The position numbers were made by a program, and so were the translations under genes. Below are positions 10,592 to 19,556 of a stretch of DNA of 64,000 nucleotides, piece after piece. The stretch is taken from assembly GCA_003049465.1 (NCBI GenBank), contig PYSS01000098.1:62001-126000 (forward strand), written 5' to 3'. Every line of letters begins with the position of its first letter. Within the stretch, counting starts at the first letter, position 1. The stretch is from Magnaporthiopsis rhizophila (Eukaryota > Ascomycota > Sordariomycetes > Magnaporthales > Magnaporthaceae). Under the pieces are notes generated by a model, which had not been told where the DNA came from, searched no databases, and saw only the letters and a list, made by a program, of their open reading frames with translations.

Positions 10592-11775
10592 TTTGGGCGG
10601 TATAGGGAAATGGCAAGCGGACGTCTGCGACGCCTTTTGTCGTCACGCGCGCAGGCTGGTTTGCCGTGGGTTACTTATTTTTTTATTTTTATTTTTTTTT
10701 TCTTTAACCCGCGGCCGAGGACAGACGGCAGAAATTGGGTTGGATCGATGGGCGGTGGCCAAGGGCGGTTGGTTGGTGGTGTTGGATGACTCCGCAAGCG
10801 CTGCGTCGCGAGAGGCTGGCTGGCTGGCCTGTGGGGAGAGGCTATTTGATGTGGGCGGCCCTAGCAGCTCAGGCCGTTGCTGGCACCTGAATAACGTCGG
10901 CGGCTGGCCTTGGTTCTCGCTCACCGCACTCTGTGATAAGATATGAATTTGAAAAGAAAGGAAAACAGAAGAACAGAAGAAAACTTAACTTTGAGAGAAC
11001 TTCAAAGGCTTAATAAGGTACAAGGGCGGCTCGAGAAACATGGCCGGGCCAGGCCCAGACCGGGGCACAGTCTGTAATACGCACTGGCGGACACCACAGA
11101 CAGAACAGCTGGGTGAGGTGAGGGGCAAGCTGGGATCATTCCGCGATTGAATGCTGCACACTGCACAGCACAGCCAGGCCCTGGCCCACCCACCCACCCA
11201 GCAAGGCAGCGAATCAATTGAAATGTGGGGCTACGCGACCCAGAGCCAGGGGACAGCCCGAACGGCAGCATGCAGATGGAACGCAGCATCCAGCACCGAG
11301 TTCATTCAATCTGCAGGTCCTGTCTGCCCGTCGAGGTGTTGAGCTGATCCTGTGATACATCGCACCGTCGCAGGCCTGCCTACGTAGACCGCCGCCTGTG
11401 CGTCTGAACCACCTGCTGCCGTGCTCTGTCAATGGCCCTGGCCGTGCTACTGCTCATATGCCAATGTACCAATGTGCTTTTCCATCCATCCAAAAGTGGG
11501 CTCCCTATGCCCAGAGATAGTTTAATAAATCCGGATTTCCAACCACTTGATAACCACGTCTCGTCAACCGGCCCTGGCTAAAATCTTGCTCTGCGTCCAG
11601 GCGAGGCAGCCAGCAATCACAGTAGACGGTTCGTCACAAACATCACAGAGGCAGATACGTCATTTGTAGGCCCGCAGAGATTTTATTGTGCTCTTACGGG
11701 GGAGCAACCAGGCGACGCCAATGTAGAGAAGGACAGCTCCAACTGTCACCTGGTCACCCCTTGGGCGAATCTCCT
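10592..11775. promoter_or_regulatory. CK2 upstream region
   Basis: This holds the presumed promoter and leader of CK2 at its left end, including a T-rich tract (about 10677–10702). The remainder to 11775 shows small frames without conserved features. Confidence 0.4.
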
Positions 11776-11945
11776 CGCCTTGTGTTCCTCCACCAGCGCC
11801 GTTATCCCTGCGCTCCTTGTTCCTCCGCCGGCACCTTGTTTCTGTGCTTCCTGTCCTCCGCCAGCGCCTTTGCATGTGCGCTCCTTGTCCCTCCGCCAGC
11901 GCCTGACCTCGCGCTTCCGATTCCTCCACCCTCCCTCCCATTTCC
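11776..11945. repeat. 34-bp minisatellite (about five units)
   Basis: Units begin at about 11776, 11810, 11844, 11878 and 11911, giving a 33–34-bp period. The shared core is close to GCGCTCCTTGTCCCTCCGCC followed by a GC-rich tail. The period is not a multiple of three, which argues against a coding role. The minisatellite directly precedes the 155-bp hairpin array. Confidence 0.75.
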
Positions 11946-12023
11946 AAAATTTCCACACATTTCCCTGATTCCTCCTCGTTGTGATCTTTTGAGAAAAAAA
12001 AAAAAAACATGTGGTGGTTCTCT

Positions 12024-12541
12024 CCCACCGGTCTAGATTCGAAGCTTCCCTCACAGACCGCCTCCGTCAGCCTGGGTATCGACCGCCGGCCCGGGCTGCC
12101 TGTAAGTTCCGCTCCTAATCCAAACCAGTGGGGAGAAAACCCGATATGTACATATGAAAAGAAATTAGTGAGGTAGTTCCCGCCGGTCTGGACTCGGAAC
12201 TTTCCTCACAAACCGCCTCCGTCAGCCTGGGTATCGACCGCCGGCCCGGGCTGCTTGTGAGTTCCGCTCCTAATCCAGACCAGTGGGTACTTATGAAAAG
12301 AAAAAAGAAAGATAAAATGAAATGTGGTTCCCTCCCACCGGTCTAGACTCGAAGCTTCCCGCTCAGACCGCCTCCGTCAGCCTGGGTATCGACCGCCGGC
12401 CCGGGCTGCCTGAGAGTTCCGCTTCAAATCTAGACCAGTGGGTGGGGAGAGAGATGGAGATGATCATGCATCTTCAGGCGCTCCGTCCGCCGAGAGAACA
12501 GCTGTATGCAGCCTGGGTATCGACCGCCGGCCTGAGCTGCC
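12024..12541. repeat. Tandem array of 155-bp units, each a long inverted repeat
   Basis: Three copies start at 12024, 12179 and 12334, an exact 155-bp period. In each, about 110 bp is an imperfect palindrome: outer arms start CCCACCGGTCTAGA and end with its near-complement TCTAGACCAGTGGG, and inner arms are CAGCCTGGG and CCCGGGCTG around a constant loop of about 13 bases. The inner core is nearly identical in all copies and recurs in a fourth, decayed copy at 12509–12541. About 45 bp of A-rich spacer separates the palindromes. I do not recognise a known element. It could be a MITE-like amplification, a structured RNA or a protein-binding array. Confidence 0.8.
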
Positions 12542-12940
12542 CCTCAACTTCTGGTGCCTTCAACATTCACATCTCCGCCCCTCCCATATACATTTTCCTC
12601 CACTCCTTACCCCCTTCCCATTTCCCAATCGAATGTGGTCCTATGGAACCCCCGTGGCTTGGTTAGCAAACATTGTTCTGGGCCAAGGACTGCAAGTATG
12701 AAATGAGGGCTGCCACTTCGCGTTCAGAGAGAAGATTATAGCTCGACATGTTCCTCCCTCCGAGGCACACACGTTACGTGACAAGCAAGCCTGCCATGTT
12801 CCGAGAGTGTTCCAGGGTCGGATTTCCGACTAAGGATGACGATACAAAATGTTCTCATCATGCTGTGGGGACTGGGAGGGGAAGATGGAGGGATCGTCGC
12901 CGACATACCTAATGACCCATCGATGGGTAAGCGCTTTCCG
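12542..12940. other. Intergenic, nothing recognised
   Basis: This lies 3' of the DUF3807-like gene. No coding or structured element is supported. Confidence 0.5.
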
Positions 12941-13618
12941 TCAGCCATCATCGTAGGAGATGTGGCGACGCTTCGAGGTGCCCATTGCCGGGGCACTCGG
13001 TTGAGGCTCTTGGTCGCCGTAGTCGAGACTGTGGAGGCTTGTCTCGACCACGTCCCAAGTCCTCTTACGCAGGTCGACCTTGACCTCGGGCTTGCGGCTT
13101 CTTCCCTTGCCGCGCTTTTTCTTCTTGCGACAGGCCGCAGCCAGGTCAAGGTCACCTTCCATGTTTGCGTCCGCGGCATCTCCGGAGCGAGTGAGCGCAC
13201 CCTCTGAGATGCAGGGCCCTGCGGGGAAATGCGTGTTGTTCCTGCGCAAGGCCTCGAGTTCGGAGTGTCGGAATATGTCGATTTGCTCATCCGTGAGGGT
13301 GCGCTTCACTCCATCTGCGTAGTAGCCCAGACCATCATTCTCTGCGTCGTCCTGCTTGCTTTGTTGGCAGGGTGGCATGAAGTGAGATGAGAAGTGGTCC
13401 AGGCCGGCTCCGGAGAAGTGCCTGCGGTGGAAGGCGGCAAGGTCGACCTTGAAACAGTTCAAGTCGCGTTAGTGATTTGTATAGTTTGCAAAAGATGTGG
13501 CACGAAGTAAAAACCTTACCTGCGTAATGATTGGCGTCTGCTGTGCTTGTCTCGAGAGGCTTGCAGCCGCGTCTGACCGAGGCGGTGTCATCTTGCCAAC
13601 TGCTAGCTCGCTGCTCAT
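12941..13618 (-). CDS. Conserved fungal protein of unknown function (DUF3807-like)
   Basis: Two exons, 13618–13520 and 13447–12941, joined in phase 0, give about 201 aa. The intron has donor GTAAGG, a CTAAC branch site and acceptor CAAG. The second exon opens with VDLAAFHRRHFSG and contains YYADGVKRTLTDEQIDIFRH, which I associate with the fungal DUF3807 family. A central Lys/Arg cluster (CRKKKKRGKGRSRK) could be a nuclear localisation signal. Biochemical function is unknown. The start is the first methionine (MSSELAVGKM) before the intron. The gene lies 187 bp downstream of another small conserved gene on the same strand, but the gap and separate frames suggest separate transcripts. Confidence 0.72.
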
Positions 13619-13805
13619 ATGCCGATTGTGCCTGTAATATGTGGTGGAGTTTTTTTTGGTGAGGCAAGGTGAGGATGAGCGTTATGGTGCCTGGGTTGCT
13701 CGTCCTCTTGGATCCGTCCCAGTGGTCCTTGGGGCACCGCCAGCCAGCTGAGTAGGTTGGTGCCGATGAGGTTCAGATCCACTGGGTGTGTGAGCAGCGA
13801 GCCAG

Positions 13806-14456
13806 CTAGTTCTGGCTGAGAAGTGCGAGGGCGCCTTGAAAAGCACGAACCACCTCAGTCACTGGTTATTATCACCAGGCAGGTCAGGTCAGTACGTTCG
13901 AAGCAGAGACGAGGAAGAAAATAGAAATGCAGGAACACTCACGATGCTGCTTCCTCTGAGACAAGCTCTGCTCGGCGATCCTGACGTACCGCTCGCGGGT
14001 CTGCAAACGTTTGACAGCTCTCTCGTGGTCGTGTGTCGAGGCAGCGGATGCCCAGACGTTGAAGTACTTGATGAGAGTGTCAAACTCGCGCAGAAGCTCC
14101 CGCTCTTGCTCGTTAGCCTTGGCCAGGGCCTGCTCGTAGAGGGTCTCGAACTCTTCCCAGTCGAAGCTGGGGATCTGTCCAGGACTAGTTGGCAGGCCCT
14201 CTTGGCCGGCGAGGCTGCCGCTAGCCCTCTGGTTGGTGGTCGTGGTGGTCGTAGATGTCGTGGTCTGCAGCTCCGGAGTTCTGACCTCGGAGCGCGAACT
14301 GTCTCTCTGTCGCTCGCTGTTGCCGTCTGCCACCATGAGATCTTCGGCTGGGATCTGTGTTCCCTGGGGCTGCTCCGCGTTGATGATCGGAGATTCAGCC
14401 AGATGAGTGGTGGTGGGGTGGTTCTCAAATGGTGACAGACGGGATGAGCTCGCCAT
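13806..14456 (-). CDS. Small conserved fungal hypothetical protein, helical
   Basis: Exon 14456–13943 and exon 13861–13806 join in frame (GTGAGT…CCAG) to give about 189 aa. The first 90 residues are Ser/Thr-rich and look disordered, including a run of threonines. From FDWEEFETLYEQALAKA onward the protein is strongly helical and charged, with LIKYFNVWASAA and ERAVKRLQTRERYV, then VVRAFQGALALLSQN from exon 2. I recall similar segments in hypothetical proteins of other ascomycetes but know no function. The second exon restores that conserved C-terminus, which supports the splice. Without splicing, the frame would run on into unrelated residues. Confidence 0.7.
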
Positions 14457-14636
14457 ACTTCGCCTGGTTGTTTTCGATGTGGATATGGCTGACTGGCTGT
14501 GGTGGTGTGTGCGAGGCGGCGAGCTCTTTTGGTGGGTGGATCAGATCACCGAGGTGGTGCCCTTGGCGTCAAGTAGTGAGTGGTAGTGTTTGGTAGAGTC
14601 AGGCGCTGAATGACAGCCTGGTGACGCGGGTGGTTT

Positions 14637-14667
<31 letters not shown>

Positions 14668-15964
14668 GTTTGTGGAGATTTGCGGACACCGTCCTGAGCC
14701 GGAATGGAGTCGTCGGCTCAAGAATGGATGTGGTGGTTGTGTGATCTGATCCTGTGTGGTGATTGTGGTGAGGAAGAGACAGCGCAGAATGGGCAGAGGG
14801 CTAGCGGCTAGGTTAGTAGTGGTGAGCAGTACGTCAGGATCGTTAAGCAGGTGGTCGTCGTGGTGGTCCCCAGCAGGGCGGACGGCAGGCAAAGTTTATT
14901 GCGGTAGGTGCAAGGCAGCGGCAGGAACAAAGTCTCGAGTGCTTGCCTCATCCATTCGGCATGGAGATGGCAGGCGCGTGGGTGATAGAGTCGGAAGTTG
15001 CAGTGAGACGCGTGCGAACTGGAAACGGCAGGTGGAAAAGCAATGGCACGGCCAGATAAAAACTCGGAGAAAAAGCCAAACTGGACGAGTGCTCCCGAAC
15101 TCGCCAGAACAGCCCAAACCCCGGGGTTTAAATCTGTGAGTGCACTGCTGCTGCTGTAGTTGGGTGTATGATGGGTGCCCAACTTCCAATGAAGTGTCGT
15201 TCTGGAGGTGCAGACTGGTGACTAAGAGGTGACTGTGTCTGCAGCGCCGTCCGTGTTCGCGTTCTTGGTTCCTGCCGCTGGTGGCCTGTGGTCCTGGTGG
15301 ATGGTGGATCAGGCTGGCAGATGCTAGGTTGGTTGCCGAGGACGGGGCAGGTGTGATTGGTGTGGTCTGGCGGCTGACTCTAGCGATCATCTGACTGTGC
15401 CGCAGGGTCCTGCACGCCTGGAGGTCGCGGAAGCCTCCAGCTGCTGGCGTGCAAGGATAAGTTTGACGTTCCCCACGGCTGTCGTCTTCAGGTCGCATCG
15501 CATGTCGGTTCGATTGAAAATTAGAGTCGCCCGCCGTCCCCGTCCTCGAAAGCATCTGCGCTGCCGTCCGCCCTGCTGGGTTAGTAGTTTTACCTTCTTC
15601 TTCTTGGTGCTTCTCGATGCTGGGGGTGGTGCTGGTGCCGCACACAAAGCCGGAGAGTCAAAGTCGCCCAGGTCTAATCCGCTCCCAGATACAGACCAAA
15701 GGCTAGCGCGCACAGGCGCCCGCAGCGGAACAAAGTCAAGTCAAGACGGCTCCCACAGTCTTTTCCTCGACCAACAAACATCTGGTGAAACATCTTTGTT
15801 TGTGGCTCCCGCTCCGCTGCGAACAACCCGCTTGCCCCTCTCTCCGACAACCAAAAAGATCGACTGCTTGGACTTGTTGGAGCTGGAGTGTCTTGGGTGG
15901 CTCCATCATCGATCTTGTCTTGGTTGGTGTGCGTCAGTGTGTTTGGCGACCGCAGTTAGTCAGT
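14457..15964. promoter_or_regulatory. Divergent upstream region including a 29-T tract
   Basis: This 1.5-kb region lies between two divergent genes and should carry both promoters and a long atg14 leader. A pure T run at 14639–14667 (29 T) lies about 180 bp upstream of the small conserved gene. Poly(dA:dT) tracts commonly exclude nucleosomes at fungal promoters. Several small frames precede atg14; none shows family features. Confidence 0.45.
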
Positions 15965-17471
15965 ATGTCGTCAGCAAAGATGTTGTCGTGCGACATCTGC
16001 GGCCGCCAGCACCATCCCCAGCGCTTGCCGTTCCTGTGCCCCGTCGACGCCCGCAATCGGTTGTACGAGGGACGACTGGCACAGGCTCACTTGTTGATGG
16101 ACAGTGACAAGCTCGAGAATGAAGTGTCTGCGCTCCTGTCTCGCCCGGACGCTATGTCGTCGGCCATGTCAACACGGAACCAAGCTCCCCACTTGGTCCG
16201 CGCCGAGGAATGGCTGTCTGAGCAACGCCAGGCGGTGGACAGGACAAATGATATCATTGCGCAGGCTGATCGTCTGAGGCTCGAAATCGACGCCGCGAAG
16301 AAGGATGTCGAGCGGCGGAAGAAGGCGATTTCAAGGCGCAAGGACGATCTTGCCTCGGTCTCACATGGTGTTGCAGCGAGACGTGTCGACCTCCAGCAGA
16401 GTGTGGAGAGGTCGATCATGGTGGCCAAGGCGAACTGGGACCAGAACCATGAAGGCATCGCAACTCACCGCGCCTTTCTCTGCATCGAGGCTGCCAGGTT
16501 GTATGGACTGCGTCGGCAGAAGAAGGGCGGCTCGGTTAGGTACGAGATTGGTGGCGTCGAGATTGTCGACCTGCACTCGATGAGTAGTAAGTATGATCGT
16601 GCCAGTCTTGGACATGGTGATGATGCTGGCGTCCTCGACTGTCTCGACTGTCTCGTATGTGTGGATGACTTGCTGACGAAGGGGCGTCGTGTTCCCAATG
16701 CTCGTAGGCGCCTCTCCTGAAGTCATCTCGACTAGCCTGGCTCACATGACACACATCTTGGTGTTGGCGTCGAGCTACTTGGCAATCCGATTGCCGGCCG
16801 AGATCACGCTCCCGCATCGCGACTATCCGCGGCCGACAATCTTCTCGCTGGCTTCGTCGTATTCGCAGCAGCCTAGGGACGCATCCTTCGGCGTGCTGGC
16901 CCTGCATCCGCAGATCCCGTCAGAGAGTGGAGATCGTGAGCGTCAACAAGGTCTTCCGCGAGCACGTCCTCTATATGTTGACAAGCCGTTGTCGGTACTC
17001 GCAAAGGACAGTCCGTCGACGTATGGTCTGTTTATCGAGGGCGTCGCGCTTCTTGCCTATGACATCGCCTGGGCGTGCTGCACTCAGGGCGTGCCGATCG
17101 GGGACCGAAGCTCGTATGAGGACGTGTGCAACATGGGCCGCAACCTGTATAATCTGTTGATCGCGAACCAGCTGCATTCGGGCCAGGCTGGACGAGTCTT
17201 TCCGGTCTCGTCGGCCTCGCCGGTTCCGAGTGATGGTGAGAACGACAAGTTTGGTGGTGCAACGACAGCAGCAGCCGCGCATATGATGGGTCGGTTCTCG
17301 CACGGAACGGCGCACTCGTTTCTTGGTAATGCCGAGGGCGCGGAGTTCACTCGCAACTTCAAACTGCCGAATCCTATAAAGCTGGCGGATAGGCTGAAGA
17401 GCAAGTTGAGCAGCGACGCTCCGAATCCGGACTGGGAGTTGCTGGAAGATGATGCTTGGACGGTGACTTGA
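15965..17471 (+). CDS. atg14: Autophagy protein Atg14 (PI3-kinase complex I subunit)
   Basis: Atg14 targets the Vps34–Vps15–Atg6 complex to the pre-autophagosomal structure. Exons 15965–16586 and 16708–17471 join in frame (GTAAGT…GTAG) for 461 aa. The N-terminus carries a cysteine module (CDICGR…FLCPVD), the conserved Cys repeats of Atg14/Barkor. A coiled-coil region follows (about 70–160: RTNDIIAQADRLRLEIDAAK, then RRKKAISRRKDDLA). The C-terminal half has the conserved LAHMTHILVLASSYLAIRLP, the FIEGVALLAYDIAWAC segment and NMGRNLYNLL, all typical of the Vps38/Atg14 family. Vps38/UVRAG proteins are the alternative, but the Cys module and length favour Atg14. An upstream frame extends the N-terminus, but the chosen methionine immediately precedes the Cys module. 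Confidence 0.88.
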
Positions 17472-18180
17472 GAATGGCCGTCAACCCAGTCGGAAAGATG
17501 AACTCGAAGTCGCTGGTGTCTCTGGAGCGCAACATGGTGATGGTGGTGTTGCGGTCGGAGACGACGCCTATACGTCCTTGCATGGACGAGCTAGGCGGTG
17601 ATCTGAAATCCCACAAAGAAAAAAAACAACACGCGTCCCTGTGCGGTCTGCTCATAAAGATCTGGGCAAGTTGCTCAAGGGGGCGGTCGACCAATGCCTC
17701 TGCCTGTCAGGCGCAAAGTGCCAAAAAATGACAAGAAAAATTACAACGATACTCGATGCGCAGCGAAAGGATCCGCACTCGTGACTCTGACAGGATGCTG
17801 GGCTGCGTATAAGACGACGACAGCCGGCGCTTCTGTTGCAAACAAGAAAAAGGTACGTGTCCCTCTCGAAACACTTCGTCGTCCCAGGGCTAGCGGGCTG
17901 TCTGACATGGATGGTAGGTAGTCTGACAATGACGAACAAATCTTGTAAGGCAACGGAAACTCGCAAAGAAAAGGCAGAAAAAAAATGACAAGAACCAACG
18001 AAATGGCTCTGACAAAAGATGGTCGATGTGGGAAAAAGAAGTTGAAAAATACAACAACAAAACTTTCAGATCAAGATAAACGGCCGGGGCCGGCGGGTTT
18101 TGTCTTAGGGGAACAGCCGCCCCATATAAATACCTCGGTCATCGGTGCCGCAGTGGTCTGCTACTTAAAGCAAACATGCG
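17472..18180. other. Region 3' of atg14, no gene recognised
   Basis: This is AT-richer DNA with A-rich runs (about 17960–18070). No conserved frame is seen. It leads into degenerate copies of the tandem array that follows. Confidence 0.45.
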
Positions 18181-18544
18181 GCCGTCCAAGTCTCGGAGAA
18201 ACACCGAGGGCGCGAGCCCCTCCGACGTCGGTCACTTAAGACCAAGCAAAGGAAGTGAATCTCTGACAATGAGCCAGGGACTTTGTCGCGATTCCCGAGG
18301 GCGGCTAGGGGGTGGTCCGCCGACGCACGCTGCCTGCCTGTATAAAAGCACCCGGTACGCCAAGTGCCCCGAAGGGCCTTCGAGCCGGAAGAGAAGAGCG
18401 TGAGCCCCAAAGTCAACACGGCCCCAGCCGCGGACAACATGGTTAATCTCTGTGCCAAGCCGGATCTCGAATGTCGTGACGCCAGGTGCTGTGTGTGTAA
18501 GTGTTCCTTTGTTCCTTCGTTTCAAAAAAAAAAAAAATATGTGT

Positions 18545-19495
18545 ATGCACGGGCACCCTCCAGTGACCCCAGTATATAAGACCAAGTCCCAATCTCACGG
18601 CCCGCCACGGCAATGAAGAAAGGGCTCACCCATCCGACTGACAGCAGGGGCGTAATAGCTCTCCTTTTGACGTCCGGTCAATAAAGCCCAGCGTCGGTAG
18701 CCGTGCCGCGATGGTGATGTCGTTGGTCGCGCGCGGTTTTTATAGAGATCCCGGCAACTCCAGTTACGAGCCAAGTCCCGAACCCACTGCTTGCCAAGGC
18801 AATGGAGAAGGGGCTCACCGTCGGCGACAACTCAAGGTGGTAAAATGAGTAGGTCCCCCCAGACAAACCGGTCAATTAAGCCCAGCGTCCGAGCTAAGAT
18901 TGTCGCCCTCGGGTGATGTCGTTGCCCAGCGCGGTCTTTTTTAGAGAATCCGGCAACTCCAATTACGAGACCAAGTCCCAAACTCACAGCCAGCAAGGGC
19001 AATGAGAATGGGCTCAACCCATCGGTGACACTCAAGGAGGCCGAAGCGTCCCCCAGACAGCCAGTCAATTAAGTCCAGTGCCCAGGCTAAGTGTGTCGGC
19101 TTAGGGTGATGTCGTGGTCCCCGACCAAGCCAGCGACCACGGCCCGCGAGGGCCATGGCTGCCAGCTCGCCGCGGTGACAACCACGGAGAAGACCGAGGT
19201 GAACCCTTTCGACGTCCGGTCAATCAAGTCCAGCGTCGCAGCGGAGTCCGCTTTGGCGATATCGTTGGTCGAAAAATGCGATTTTTTAGGGGATCCGCCG
19301 GCCCCAATTAGAAACAACCAAACCAAGGTCAGTGACCACGGCCCGCGAGAGCCATGGAAACCGCCTCACCATGGATGACAAGCTCAGAGAGGCCCGAGGC
19401 TAGTGCCCCAGACAGTCCCCCGGACAACCGGTCAATAAAGTCCAGCGTCCAGGTTAAGAGTGTCGACTGAGGTGATGTCGTGGTTCGGAAGATAT
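18545..19495. repeat. Diverged tandem array of about 190-bp units
   Basis: A hallmark block, GACGTCCGGTCAATAAAG and variants, recurs at about 18674, 18868, 19061, 19216 and 19428 (spacings 194, 193, 155, 212 bp). It is followed each time by GATGTCGTTGG or GATGTCGTGG about 40–60 bp later. Each unit also contains a version of GACCAAGTCCCAA, GGGCTCACC and a T-rich stretch before CCGGCAACTCC. More degenerate pieces reach back to about 18180. The array ends 60 bp from the stop codon of the large membrane-protein gene on the minus strand, so a transcript of that gene could run into it. No coding potential is evident. Confidence 0.75.
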
Positions 19496-19556
19496 GGTGC
19501 GAAGGAGAAGGGTGGTGTTACAGGGGCAGTTGGGTCCGATCAGTTTGAAGGACCAT

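Noticed and set aside
11660..12028. 122-codon minus-strand frame with a hydrophobic end across the minisatellite
   Set aside because: The 33–34-bp repeat period breaks frame between units, so a protein could not be maintained as the repeat changes.
15397..16107. 236-codon plus-strand frame in the atg14 leader
   Set aside because: It is out of frame with atg14, has no conserved content, and overlaps the atg14 start.
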